A stretch of 64,000 nt of DNA. It comes from Pseudomonadota bacterium (GTDB lineage Bacteria; Pseudomonadota; Gammaproteobacteria; Burkholderiales; Burkholderiaceae_C). The position numbers were made by a program, and so were the translations under genes. Of this stretch, positions 52,865-62,103 are shown piece after piece. The notes under the pieces are model-generated. The model did no database searches and was not told where the DNA came from. It saw nothing but the letters and a program-made list of their open reading frames with translations. The stretch lies in assembly GCA_963205115.1 (NCBI GenBank), contig CAUJHV010000049.1, forward strand, positions 1 through 64,000, read 5' to 3'. Numbering within the stretch: position 1 is the first letter of the stretch; every line of letters starts with the position of its first letter.

Positions 52865-53898
52865 CAGGTCGGGTTATCCGCCCTGAACCCTCGGCCATGC
52901 TGACAGCCCGACAACTTGCAGGCGCAGCGGCGCTGGACGCTGCCCCAGCCTTGTGGCACCTGGCCAGCGGCAACTGGCCGCGGTTGAAGAACCGCCACGA
53001 GCATCTCACCCGCAACCCCAGCGGCCCTGGCTGGCGCTGCGAGTTCGAGTGGACCAGTGCGCTGCACGCGGTGGATGTTTTTCCCTCCTTGGGAAAGCTG
53101 CTGCTGCATACCGCGTTCAAGCGTTGGCCTATCAAGATGCTGCCGCTGCGCCCGGTTGCCAAGGCACCCGCTGTGTCGTTCGTGCTCCCCTTCAGAGGCC
53201 GCAAGCGCCTGCCCCAATTGCTGGCCACGCTGCAAAGCATCGCAGGGCAGGTCGGTATCGATGTCGAAGCGGTGGTTGTAGAACAGGACCAGCAACAAGG
53301 AGTTCGCGCCGACCTGCCAGCCTGGGTGAGCTACCTCCATCTTCCGCATCCTCAAGGCGACACGCGGTGGAGAAAATGCTGGGCCTTCAATGCGGGTGTG
53401 CAGGCGGCACGCGGCGACGTGCTCATTTGTCATGACGCCGACATTCTTTGTCCAGCGCACTATGCCTTGACGGCGAAAAAGCTTCTCGAGCAGGGCTACG
53501 GCAGCGCGTTTGCGCAGCGGTTCTTGTTCTATTTGAATCAGCCCGACAGCGAAGGTCTGTATCGGTCCGCTGGTTTGCGCGGCGTAAGGCCTGAATCTGT
53601 CAAGCAGAACTGGGTAGGCGGCACCGCAGCGATTACGCGAAAACACTATGCCGAAATCGGCGGCTTCGACGAGCGATTTTGCGACTGGACCGGCGAAGAC
53701 GTGGAGTTCTTCGATCGCTGCCGTGCGCATGACAGCTACCGGTACGGCTTCATACCGTTCGTTCACCTGTGGCATGAATCACAACCGACCAAACTGGGTG
53801 AACTGCGGGACAACAATCTCCAAGAATTTCGCGAGGTGATGAAGATTCCTGCGAGAGAGCGAATCAGACGACTGACATCCGTCGGAGTGGGCGGTTGA
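52861..53898 (+). CDS. Glycosyltransferase with GT2 core and galactosyltransferase-like C-terminal domain
   Basis: A 345-residue protein. The first ~100 residues have no clear match, followed by AVSFVLPFRGRKRLPQLLATL, CHDADILCPAHY (DxD metal site) and WVGGTAAITRKHYAEIGGFDE with DWTGEDVEFFDRC, the Glyco_transf_7C-like motif seen in galactosyl- and N-acetylgalactosaminyltransferases. It ends with a helical tail. The ATG 52861 overlaps the previous stop. The linkage cannot be predicted. Confidence 0.82.
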   Translation: MTGRVIRPEPSAMLTARQLAGAAALDAAPALWHLASGNWPRLKNRHEHLTRNPSGPGWRCEFEWTSALHAVDVFPSLGKLLLHTAFKRWPIKMLPLRPVAKAPAVSFVLPFRGRKRLPQLLATLQSIAGQVGIDVEAVVVEQDQQQGVRADLPAWVSYLHLPHPQGDTRWRKCWAFNAGVQAARGDVLICHDADILCPAHYALTAKKLLEQGYGSAFAQRFLFYLNQPDSEGLYRSAGLRGVRPESVKQNWVGGTAAITRKHYAEIGGFDERFCDWTGEDVEFFDRCRAHDSYRYGFIPFVHLWHESQPTKLGELRDNNLQEFREVMKIPARERIRRLTSVGVGG

Positions 53899-53900
53899 CG

Positions 53901-54908
53901 ATGAGCTTACCTATCAGGCTGGGCATCGTGGGGTGTGGTGCTGTTGTCGAAGACATGCATCTGGAAGCTATCGAACGGTGCAGTGAGTTCGCCGTCACGC
54001 ACCTCATTGACTCCGAGCTCGGCCGCGCCGAGAAACTGCTCAGCCGCTGTCCGGGTGCCGTGGTTTCGCGAAGCATGGCTGAAGCCAGAGATGCGATGGA
54101 TGCGGTGCTGATCGCAACGCCACCCCACACACATCTGGCTTTGGCGAAGGAGGCCTTTGCACAAGGCTTTGACGTGATATGCGAAAAGCCGCTGGCCAAT
54201 ACACCGGAAGAGTGCCGCGACATGGTTTGCGCGGCCGAGGTGGCGGGCAAGGTATTGGCAGTGGGCCAGAACTTCCGCTTCTACCCGGTCCGCAGACGAT
54301 TGAAAGAACTGCTTCAAGAGCACCAGCTCGGCCAAATCACCCACATAAGAGCCACGGAAGGGAAGCCATACCGCTGGCAGTCCGTTACCGGCTATACGGT
54401 CAAACGGGAACTCGTGCCCGGCGGTGTACTGCTCAATGCCGGTGTCCACACGCTCGACAGCATCCTGTATTGGTTGGGTGACCCGGTCAGCTTCGACTAC
54501 AAGGATGATGCGGTGGGCGGATTGGAGAGCAACTGTTCAATGAATCTTGCCTTCGCCCAAGGGGCTACCGCTTCATTCGAGATCAGCCGCACCTGCAACC
54601 TGCCCTATGAGATCGTGGTCGATGCGGAACATGGAAGCCTGAGGTTCTCAACCAACGCTACCCACGAGTACACAGTGACAACGCCCCTGGCTGGCCAGGC
54701 GGAGAAGAAGTCCTTGTCCCAGGTGAGTCTGCGAGATTGCGTCGCCGAGCAGTACCGCGACTTCGCGCAGGCGATCAAAAACCGCAGCCATCCGTTCGTG
54801 CATGGCGCGGAGGGTTCAAGGGTTATCGAATGGGTTGACGCGATGTACGCCAGCAAACGTGCCCGACCATTGCCGGCTGCGGCGCCGTTTCCGGGGCACA
54901 TGTGGTGA
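53901..54908 (+). CDS. Gfo/Idh/MocA family oxidoreductase
   Basis: A 335-residue NAD(P)-dependent enzyme: LGIVGCGAVVEDMHLEAI (Rossmann), IATPPHTHLALAKEAF, EKPLANTPEECRDM with the catalytic Lys in EKP, and a C-terminal GGVLLNAGVHTLDSILYWLG substrate-binding sheet. Members oxidise or isomerise sugar nucleotides, often making 3-keto intermediates for amino sugars. A TTG 6 nt upstream is in frame, but ATG 53901 is preferred. Its stop overlaps the next gene. Confidence 0.88.
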   Translation: MSLPIRLGIVGCGAVVEDMHLEAIERCSEFAVTHLIDSELGRAEKLLSRCPGAVVSRSMAEARDAMDAVLIATPPHTHLALAKEAFAQGFDVICEKPLANTPEECRDMVCAAEVAGKVLAVGQNFRFYPVRRRLKELLQEHQLGQITHIRATEGKPYRWQSVTGYTVKRELVPGGVLLNAGVHTLDSILYWLGDPVSFDYKDDAVGGLESNCSMNLAFAQGATASFEISRTCNLPYEIVVDAEHGSLRFSTNATHEYTVTTPLAGQAEKKSLSQVSLRDCVAEQYRDFAQAIKNRSHPFVHGAEGSRVIEWVDAMYASKRARPLPAAAPFPGHMW

Positions 54909-55990
54909 ACTACAAGGGACGTCGGGTTCTCGTAATTGGCGGCACCGGATTTGTCGGGTCGCGCCTCGCAGCCAGATTGCACCTCGAAGAGCAGGCCAAG
55001 GTCACTGTCTTGGTCAGAAACTGGGCCAAGGCCGTTGGTGTGAGTTGCTATCCCGTAGATCTGGTTCACGGAGATGTGCTCGACTTGCCGTCCTTGACGC
55101 GTGCCATGGAAGGCGTTGACACCGTCTTTCATTGCGCCAGCGGCATGGACGCCGAAGGCGGTTACAGCAAGACCAATATCGAAGGCACGCAGAATGTTCT
55201 GGCCGCTTGCACCACCGCGGCGGTGCGCCAGTTGGTCTACGTGAGCAGCATCGCGGTCCACGGTACTCGAGATGATGGGCCCATCAATGAAGACAGTGAC
55301 CGGCCTCTCATTGGACGTGACTACAGCGATTCCAAAATCTTGGCCGAGAACCTGGTCTTTGATTGGTGCAAAGACCCCATGCGGCAGGCTGTTGTCTTGC
55401 GGCCAACCTATATCTGGGGGCCTAGCTCGTCGCTGTTTACCGTCAGGCCACTTCTTCAGATCAAGGCTGGAACCTTGAAGCTCGTCGACCGCGGAGAGAG
55501 GCCGTGCACCGCTGTCCACGTTGACAACTTTGTGGATGCCATGCTCTTGGCGGGCACCGCTGATCGCGCAAATGGGCGGGCGTTCATCATCCACGACGGC
55601 GGCGAAGAAAGCTGGCGCGACTTCTTCGAGCACTACAGGCAGTTCCTGAATGCACCGGAACTGCAATCTCTGTCTTCAGGGTCTTGGGTTGCGCAAACCG
55701 CTGGACGCGCAATCGAGGAATTTCGTGAAGTGGGTGAGCGACTGAAGGGCAACCCGGCACCGCTTTGGCGAAAGGTTGTGCGACGCAGCGCGTACGAAAT
55801 GAATAAGCGCCTGGAGAAGAAATACATCGTGGCATGGGATCTGAACAAGTTCGGGCGCAGAAATAAAATCGACATCAGCGCAGCGCGCAACGTCTTGGGC
55901 TATCGTCCACGTCATAATATCGCGACCGGCATGCAAATCACGTTGGCGTGGGCACAAGCGCAGATGCGCCTCGAGTTGGGTATCCGTTGA
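54902..55990 (+). CDS. NAD-dependent epimerase/dehydratase family protein
   Basis: A 362-residue extended short-chain dehydrogenase: RVLVIGGTGFVGSRLAARL, VFHCASGMDAEGGY, YVSSIAVHG, the YSDSKILAE Y-x-x-x-K, and VLRPTYIWGPSSS. The residues beyond about 240 are unlike typical GalE-type enzymes, with a predicted basic region KVVRRSAYEMNKRLEKKY that may contact the membrane. GTG 54902 (or GTG 54905) starts inside the end of the oxidoreductase gene. The substrate is probably a nucleotide sugar or a lipid-linked sugar; no reaction can be assigned. Confidence 0.82.
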   Translation: MVNYKGRRVLVIGGTGFVGSRLAARLHLEEQAKVTVLVRNWAKAVGVSCYPVDLVHGDVLDLPSLTRAMEGVDTVFHCASGMDAEGGYSKTNIEGTQNVLAACTTAAVRQLVYVSSIAVHGTRDDGPINEDSDRPLIGRDYSDSKILAENLVFDWCKDPMRQAVVLRPTYIWGPSSSLFTVRPLLQIKAGTLKLVDRGERPCTAVHVDNFVDAMLLAGTADRANGRAFIIHDGGEESWRDFFEHYRQFLNAPELQSLSSGSWVAQTAGRAIEEFREVGERLKGNPAPLWRKVVRRSAYEMNKRLEKKYIVAWDLNKFGRRNKIDISAARNVLGYRPRHNIATGMQITLAWAQAQMRLELGIR

Positions 55991-56029
55991 TGCCGAGCAG
56001 AACGAGACAAGCAGGGGGAAGAATAATAT

Positions 56030-57847
56030 ATGTGCGGAATCTTCGGCATCGCAGGGCCAAACTATGAAGATGCAGGGCGAAAGATTCAAGCCTTGTCACA
56101 GAGGAAGCGGGGTCCGGACGGATTTGGCGAGTTCGTAGATCCCAGCCGGCCGATCTACCTTGCCCACAACCGCTTGGCCATTGTTGACCTTTCTGAGCAC
56201 GGCGCGCAGCCGATGTGCAATGAGGACCGTTCGGTCTGGATTACCTACAACGGCGAGATCTACGGCTTTGATCGCCTGCGGGCCGAACTTCAAGCCAAGG
56301 GGCACACCTTTGTCTCGCACAGCGACACCGAGGTGATCGTCCATGCCTATGAGGAGTGGGGCCCGAATTGCGTGCACCATCTCAACGGCATGTTTGCGTT
56401 CGCCATCTGGGATCGAAAGAAGAGCCAGATCTTCCTTGCCAGAGATCGCTCGGGCGTCAAGCCTCTGTTCTACGGTCTGTTCGGCCAGACACTCGCCTTT
56501 GCCTCGGACTCCAGGGCGCTTTCTGGTTTGGGTTTTGTGCAGCGACGAATTCACGGCGGCGCGCTGGCCACATTTCTGCTGCACAACTACGTATCTGGCG
56601 CACAATCAATTTGGCAAGACATCAAGAAGCTTCCCCCTGCGCACCATGCCACGTACAACCTGGAGACAGGCAGCCTGACCATTGAGAGGTACTGGCAACT
56701 TCAAGCAGAAGAAAAAGAGTGGAACGCAGAGGAAGCGAGTGAAGCATTTTCGCGAATATTTCAAAGTTCGGTCGGCCAATCCCTGGTAAGTGATGTCGAT
56801 GTTGGCGTTTTCCTGAGCGGTGGATACGATTCTTCAGCGGTGGCCTGTGCAGCCACCAAGGCTGTGGGCGGCGCGAATACCCAGACATTTACCATCGGGT
56901 TTGACGAATCCGAAGTTGATGAAAGTGCCTTCGCCAGGGAGACCGCATCGCGTATTGGGTCCGTTCACCATGAGCGGCGCATGAGCAAGAGCCACATGCC
57001 CGCCGTTGCTGATGTGATTGGTGCGTTCGATGAGCCGCATGCCGACAGCACCATCTTCCCGCTGTACATGCTGAGCCGTTACACCCGCGAGCGCGCGACG
57101 GTGGCGCTCTCCGGTGACGGTGCTGACGAAATCTTCGGAGGCTATTCCTGGTATCGGTACATGGAGCAGGTTAGCTGGAAGAAGCGAATGGCGTTTGGTC
57201 TGGAGCCGGTCATTCGAGCGTTGGGCTTCGAGCAAACCACATGGGGCCGCCGATGCAGTGCCATCGACCACTATCGCATGTTGACCTCGGCACCGTTCAG
57301 TTTGAGTGAAATTCGCTCAATATTTCCAGGAATACCGGCCGACCAACTACCGGACCAAGAGTCAGACCTATTGAGACAGTACGCTCTGCCCGGTTTGCAG
57401 GGCAGCAAAATGTGGCAATATGTCGACTTTCATACGTTCATGGTCGACAACAATTTGGCCATGGTTGATCGATGCTCGATGGCACATTCGCTGGAGGTGC
57501 GAGTTCCCTTTCTGGATCATCGACTGATTGAGTTTGCATTTTCACTGCCAGCTGAACTCATTGCCGCCAATGGCAAAGGCAAGATAATTTTAAGTGATTG
57601 GTTGAAAATAAATGGCCTCGGTGCGGTGACCGCGCGTAAGAAGCAGGGTTTCAGTTCACCTTATTCGAAACTCTGGCCAAAGGCCGAGATGGTGCAGGAA
57701 ATCAATACGGGCTGGCTTAGCCGAAGCGACATGGTCAACCAACAAGCGCTCAGGCAAGTCACCAACTCCGGAGACGGTGCCATGGCAAATCAGCTGTTCG
57801 TGCTGGCCACGCTGAGCGTGTGGGGTGGTCAGTTCGGCCTCCACTGA
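56030..57847 (+). CDS. asnB: Asparagine synthase (glutamine-hydrolysing) family protein
   Basis: A 605-residue two-domain amidotransferase. The glutaminase domain starts with the nucleophile Cys2 (MCGIFGIAG), with RGPDGFG and NGEIYG; the synthetase domain has the P-loop FLSGGYDSSAVA and the SGDGADEIFGGYSWYR and DHRLIEFAFSLP blocks. In polysaccharide loci such enzymes are thought to amidate uronic acids or other carboxyl groups on the glycan, but true asparagine synthesis is not excluded. ATG 56030 follows GGGGGAAG by about 10 nt. It is more AT-rich in its 3' part than its neighbours. Confidence 0.88.
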   Translation: MCGIFGIAGPNYEDAGRKIQALSQRKRGPDGFGEFVDPSRPIYLAHNRLAIVDLSEHGAQPMCNEDRSVWITYNGEIYGFDRLRAELQAKGHTFVSHSDTEVIVHAYEEWGPNCVHHLNGMFAFAIWDRKKSQIFLARDRSGVKPLFYGLFGQTLAFASDSRALSGLGFVQRRIHGGALATFLLHNYVSGAQSIWQDIKKLPPAHHATYNLETGSLTIERYWQLQAEEKEWNAEEASEAFSRIFQSSVGQSLVSDVDVGVFLSGGYDSSAVACAATKAVGGANTQTFTIGFDESEVDESAFARETASRIGSVHHERRMSKSHMPAVADVIGAFDEPHADSTIFPLYMLSRYTRERATVALSGDGADEIFGGYSWYRYMEQVSWKKRMAFGLEPVIRALGFEQTTWGRRCSAIDHYRMLTSAPFSLSEIRSIFPGIPADQLPDQESDLLRQYALPGLQGSKMWQYVDFHTFMVDNNLAMVDRCSMAHSLEVRVPFLDHRLIEFAFSLPAELIAANGKGKIILSDWLKINGLGAVTARKKQGFSSPYSKLWPKAEMVQEINTGWLSRSDMVNQQALRQVTNSGDGAMANQLFVLATLSVWGGQFGLH

Positions 57848-57858
57848 GGGACTGGCAC

Positions 57859-58575
57859 ATGTCCGTACTGCGGACCCTCTACCGCAAGACCCGGTTCCTC
57901 GGGTTTGCGAACTACTGCGTCTTGTGCCGAAGCCATGTGCGGCGCTTCCTGCCGCACGGAGTGGTTCGCCGCGAAAACTCGCTCTGTCCGGTGTGTCACT
58001 CGCGAGAACGCCACCGGCTTGCTTGGCATTGGTTCACCCATCGCGCCGGCCTCTTGGACCGGCGTCAGCCAAGCTTGCGCACCCTCCACGTGGCACCTGA
58101 GATTCCGGTGGCCAAGCGGCTCAAGCAGCTTCCCAACACCAGCTACATCAGCGGCGACTTCGTACACGCAGCCGATATCCGTATGGACGTCTGCAACATG
58201 CCCTTTGCTGATGAGTCCTTCGACTTTGTCTACATCTCGCATGTCCTGAACATGCTCCCGCGCGACGAGCCGGCGTTCAAGGAACTGTGCCGGGTGTTGG
58301 CCCCTGGGGGCACCGTGCTCATACAGGTGCCCGCGCCGCTGGCGGGCCCGAGCAAGGAAGCCGGGGCCAACTCGTCGTCAAGTGACCGATTGGCCTTGCT
58401 GGGGGATCCCGACATCTTCCGGCACTATGGGCGTGAAGCCTTGCTTCGGCGCGCGGAGGCCGGTGGCCTTCAGCCTCTCCTGGTGCCGTACTTCCACGAG
58501 CTTCCCCCCGCTGAACAAATGCGGTTTGGGCTCATCGACGAGGACCTTTGCGTGTGCCGCAAGCCAAAGCACTGA
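57859..58575 (+). CDS. SAM-dependent methyltransferase with N-terminal zinc-finger-like Cys motifs
   Basis: A 238-residue protein. The N-terminal CVLC and LCPVCHSRERHR motifs at about residues 20-55 look like a zinc knuckle. Then comes a class I methyltransferase core with LHVAPEIPVAKRL, DIRMDVCNMPFADESFDFVYISHVL and ELCRVLAPGGTVLIQVP, typical of Methyltransf_11 enzymes. Start ATG 57859 has GAGGG 9 nt upstream. It may methylate the glycan or a lipid-linked precursor. A decayed polysaccharide deacetylase gene overlaps its end by about 20 nt. Confidence 0.82.
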   Translation: MSVLRTLYRKTRFLGFANYCVLCRSHVRRFLPHGVVRRENSLCPVCHSRERHRLAWHWFTHRAGLLDRRQPSLRTLHVAPEIPVAKRLKQLPNTSYISGDFVHAADIRMDVCNMPFADESFDFVYISHVLNMLPRDEPAFKELCRVLAPGGTVLIQVPAPLAGPSKEAGANSSSSDRLALLGDPDIFRHYGREALLRRAEAGGLQPLLVPYFHELPPAEQMRFGLIDEDLCVCRKPKH

Positions 58576-58773
58576 TCTCGCTCACCTTTGACGACGGCCT
58601 GGACTGCCACTTGGACAAGGCCATTCGGCTGATGGAGCGTTTCGGTCTGAAAGGCACCTTCTACGTGCCCGTGGGTGACCAGACCTTTGCCAACCGATAT
58701 CCGGATTGGCGAATCGCGGCGAAAGCTGGACAGTAGCTCGGCAATCGCGGCGTTTTCAATCCCGCCTTCTAAC
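58554..58773 (+). pseudogene. Decayed polysaccharide deacetylase fragment (5' end only)
   Basis: Starting at GTG 58554 (GAGGA 9 nt upstream) the frame gives a typical NodB-type start with LISLTFDDGLDCHLDKAI, then GTFYVPVG. At codon 61 a TAG replaces the expected Glu of GHELGN (the sequence reads AGQ-stop-LGN), and the next residues RGVFNPAF align with the motif HGVFHP but have lost both its metal-binding His, followed by TAA. So the catalytic part is missing and two key His are already changed. It is homologous to, but about one-third divergent in sequence from, the intact deacetylase 2.7 kb downstream. Confidence 0.8.
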
Positions 58774-59264
58774 GCGAGCACCGCATGAGTTGCCTCAGTG
58801 CGAGCTCGTGAATAGCGACCTCGTACATAGCGACAGCGTGTAGATGGAGGTTCTCCTTGAGCCTTCCAAGGCCAGCGCCTTGAAGTTGTGGACGCTTTCA
58901 CGTGCTCAGGATGCTGCCGAATAAAGTATTGACCATGGTAAAGATCCTTCACGGACTGCGTTTGGTTGAAAAAGCACCAATGCACGTCCCTGCATTAGGT
59001 TTCACCAGCAACGATGAGTCGGATGCGCATTCATGGAAAGGTGAGCGAAGTTCACTGATGATAAACCCAGGGGTTTCGACTCGCGAACGACATGCGACAT
59101 GGCGGCTATGACTGCGGGCTTCTGGGTTGTATGCATCGCGCCGTTACGTCGCGGATATCGGTTTACACCACGAAACTTGCTGCAACACGGTTCGATTCGA
59201 TTCGACATGCCGCAGAAACTTTGCAGGGGATCGCATGTGGGTATGACAGGCGGAGACGCTTGAG
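58774..59264. other. 491-nt region without a clear gene
   Basis: All three plus-strand frames are broken by stops. A 69-codon frame at 58902-59108 (MLRMLPNKVLTMVKILHG...) and minus-strand frames give short stretches that look protein-like but shift frame, which would fit a degraded gene. I could not link them to any family. The 3' end holds GGAGACGCTTGAG, the Shine-Dalgarno for the following acyltransferase. Confidence 0.4.
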
Positions 59265-61262
59265 GTGATTGGCATTGCGAATCCGAGTCTCGATCGAATC
59301 ACAGCAACGCATAACGTCGAGACGCGCGTGGATATCCAGGCGCTACGAGGTTTGGCGATTTTACTGGTGCTTCTCCATCATGCTCAGCTATTTGACGGGA
59401 TCAAGAGTGGCTACCTGGGTGTGGACATATTCTTTGTCGTATCAGGGTACCTAATTACTCGAATCATTCACCGTGCGATCACCAATAGAGAGTTCAGTCT
59501 CTCGCAATTCTATACACGTCGAGCGAAGCGACTTCTCCCAGCTGCGTACGCAACCCTTGTTGGCACGACCATACTCGCACCATACTTTCTTACGTCTTCA
59601 CAACTGCGTGACTTCGCATGGCAACTGATCGGCGCTGTGACGTTCACTGGAAATATTGCATTGTGGCTGCAAACAGGATATTTTGATCAGGCGGCACATC
59701 TCAAACCACTTCTCCATGTTTGGTCACTTGCAATAGAAGAGCAATACTACTTGCTCCTACCGCTATGCCTGATGTTCTCACCACGGCGTTTTTGGATTTC
59801 TCTAGCTCTTCTCTCCGTCGTGGCGAGTCTTTCGATATGCTTCGCTCGCAACGAGATTCAGCCGGCAGCTACGTTTTATCTATTACCGACCAGAGCGTGG
59901 GAGTTGGGGCTAGGCAGCTTCGGCGCACTGATTTCCCATCAACTGAGCTCAAATCGCTTCATTAGAATAGGCTTTTGGCCGGCTTTGCTGCTTGTTGCGC
60001 TGATTCCAGTATTTTCCACGGGTACCCAGCACCCGGGCCTCGACGCGCTCTTGGTTTGCCTGTCCACCCTCTTGATCATAGCTCGATCGTACCCAACCAC
60101 AGGGAACTCACTTCCGATTCTCTCTTTGTCGAAGCTTGGAGATATCTCCTATTCTTTGTACCTCGTGCATTGGCCTCTGCTTGCATTTGCCAACAATGCA
60201 TCGGTCGCGCCAATACCATTCTCGAAAAGACTGCTGGTAGTACTCCTTGCGCTAATCCTGGCATACATTCTCTACAGATTCCTCGAGAATCCGCTTCGGC
60301 GCAAGCAATTCACTTTCACGTGGAAGAGCATGATATTGACGCTTATGGTGTCGTTATCTATCGGTGCCTCAGGCTTTTTGCTCGCCGCCTACGCCTCGCC
60401 AATTGAGAATGGTGTTGTGCATGACTTTCGACGTCCGAACTATGGATTCGATAAAGCTTGCGAGTATGGTCCGCTTTTCGAACCACGTGTGCAGTGCCAG
60501 AATACAAATTCTCCGAGGCTTTTGGTGTGGGGTGACTCAATTGCGATGCATTTGGTCGATGGAATTGCTGCTTCGTATGACGGTGGAGTCATGCAGGCGA
60601 CACGGAGCAATTGCGGTCCGGTGATCGGTCTTAGCATGTACCGGTCAGGAGGAACCTACAATCGAAATTGGGCCGAAGGTTGCATTGGTTTCAATGAGTC
60701 AGTTATTGATTATCTATCGAAGAACCGCAGCATCAAGGTTGTTGTGCTTGCGAGTATGTTTGAATATTACATAACTGGCAATCGACAGCTGGTCAAGTTG
60801 CCTGATGTCGGTGACTCGGTGGCGAAATACTCAGACAGAGATTCCGGTGTAGAGTTTGTAGTAAAGTCCGTACACGAAACAATCCGGACACTCCGTGGAA
60901 TGGGGCTTCGGGTTGTGATTGTGTCTCCCCCTCCCGAGTCAGTAATGGATACGGGAAGATGCTTGGAGTTGAGGGCGGAAGGTAAGATAGTTTGGGGTGC
61001 AGACTACAAAAACTGTGATATTTCAGAAGATGCGGCCATGAGGCGGCAGAAAAGGGTATTGTCGCTGCTTGATAATATTGCCACTACGAGCAATGTCGAG
61101 ATAATTCGATTGCACGACAGTCTGTGCTCAAAAGGGGTATGCATGGCGGAAATCAATCAAACGCCGTTGTACCGTGATAGTGTGCATTTCACGGTAGAGG
61201 GTTCTAGAACGTTGGGGGTCACTATGAAGTTGGGTGATCTTATTTCCAAGAGGGCGCGATAA
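59265..61262 (+). CDS. OafA/YrhL-type acyltransferase with C-terminal SGNH domain
   Basis: A 665-residue membrane protein. The acyltransferase-3 domain (about 20-370) begins VDIQALRGLAILLVLLHHA, with GVDIFFVVSGYLITR, the VWSLAIEEQYYLLLP motif and about ten spans. The C-terminal periplasmic domain (about 390-665) is SGNH-like: LVWGDSIAMHLVDGIA carries the Ser and DSVHFTVEGSRTL the Asp-x-x-His. Such proteins O-acetylate extracellular polysaccharide or LPS. The GTG start at 59265 has GGAG about 9 nt upstream. Codon use is much more AT-rich than anything around it, a strong sign of transfer. Confidence 0.92.
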   Translation: MIGIANPSLDRITATHNVETRVDIQALRGLAILLVLLHHAQLFDGIKSGYLGVDIFFVVSGYLITRIIHRAITNREFSLSQFYTRRAKRLLPAAYATLVGTTILAPYFLTSSQLRDFAWQLIGAVTFTGNIALWLQTGYFDQAAHLKPLLHVWSLAIEEQYYLLLPLCLMFSPRRFWISLALLSVVASLSICFARNEIQPAATFYLLPTRAWELGLGSFGALISHQLSSNRFIRIGFWPALLLVALIPVFSTGTQHPGLDALLVCLSTLLIIARSYPTTGNSLPILSLSKLGDISYSLYLVHWPLLAFANNASVAPIPFSKRLLVVLLALILAYILYRFLENPLRRKQFTFTWKSMILTLMVSLSIGASGFLLAAYASPIENGVVHDFRRPNYGFDKACEYGPLFEPRVQCQNTNSPRLLVWGDSIAMHLVDGIAASYDGGVMQATRSNCGPVIGLSMYRSGGTYNRNWAEGCIGFNESVIDYLSKNRSIKVVVLASMFEYYITGNRQLVKLPDVGDSVAKYSDRDSGVEFVVKSVHETIRTLRGMGLRVVIVSPPPESVMDTGRCLELRAEGKIVWGADYKNCDISEDAAMRRQKRVLSLLDNIATTSNVEIIRLHDSLCSKGVCMAEINQTPLYRDSVHFTVEGSRTLGVTMKLGDLISKRAR

Positions 61263-61314
61263 TGTTTGGAGATTGGTATTCCAAATGGAAATAACATTCG
61301 GCGATTGATCTGCA

Positions 61315-62103
61315 GTGATAAGCTTAACCTTCGACGATGGATTGGATTGCCACCTTGACAAGGCAATACCTATTCTTGACCGCTATGGCCTGCGCGGAAC
61401 ATTTTATATTCCGATCGGAACGAACGAATTTGCACATAGGCAATCCGATTGGCGAGACGCAGCCCGCAGCGGTCACGAACTGGGTAATCACACCATCTTT
61501 CATCCGGGCGTGGCGACCAAGGCCTGGGTGACCGAAGGCATTGCGCTGGAGCGCTATTCGCTGGACCGCATGGCGCGGGAGCTGCGAGTGGCAAATACCG
61601 TACTGCAGATGGTCGACGGCCGGTCTGAACGCACCTACGCGTTTCCCTGCAGCAACCCTTGGCTGGGCGACTACGGCTGGCCAAGGCGCGCGCTTGCTGC
61701 CGCCGGGCTGGACAAGACCCGCTTGGCCGGCTGGGTGGACCGCTGGGGATGGGACGTGGGCGCGACGCGTGTTGATTACACGCCAGTCGTGGAGCCGTTG
61801 TTCTTTGCGGCACGCTGCGGTGGCGTGACTGAAGAGCGTCTTCCCGTCAGACCGCCACAGCGCTTTGGCGTCAAGGGAGTGGAAGGTGACGGCCGCAGCC
61901 TGAGCGATCTCAAGTCGGCAGTTGCCATAGCGATCGAGCGTAAAGCCTGGCTGTCGCTCGTCTTCCACGGCATTGGCGGCGGGCACCACATGAGCTGCGA
62001 CGAAGATGTCTTCGAAGCCCTCTGCCAACACCTCGCGTCGACACCAGGCGTTGAAGTTGTCACCTTTCTGGAAGGCGCCAAGAGAACTTGGGCACGCGCA
62101 TGA
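61315..62103 (+). CDS. Polysaccharide deacetylase (NodB/CE4 family), composition-mosaic gene
   Basis: A 262-residue CE4-type enzyme that removes N- or O-acetyl groups from glycans. It opens with ISLTFDDGLDCHLDKAIPILD (Asp pair), has DWRDAARSGHELGNHTIFHPG with the HxxxH metal site, and RTYAFPCSNPWLGDYG. The 5' ~150 nt use AT-rich codons like the preceding acyltransferase, whereas from about 61480 the gene is GC-rich like the rest of the locus. No signal peptide is visible, unusual for a periplasmic enzyme. GTG 61315 is the start. Its stop overlaps the next gene (ATGA). Confidence 0.87.
   Translation: MISLTFDDGLDCHLDKAIPILDRYGLRGTFYIPIGTNEFAHRQSDWRDAARSGHELGNHTIFHPGVATKAWVTEGIALERYSLDRMARELRVANTVLQMVDGRSERTYAFPCSNPWLGDYGWPRRALAAAGLDKTRLAGWVDRWGWDVGATRVDYTPVVEPLFFAARCGGVTEERLPVRPPQRFGVKGVEGDGRSLSDLKSAVAIAIERKAWLSLVFHGIGGGHHMSCDEDVFEALCQHLASTPGVEVVTFLEGAKRTWARA

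Noticed and set aside
58470..58985. 171-codon minus-strand frame over the deacetylase pseudogene
   Set aside because: Half of it is antisense to the methyltransferase and deacetylase sequence, and the rest has no family match.
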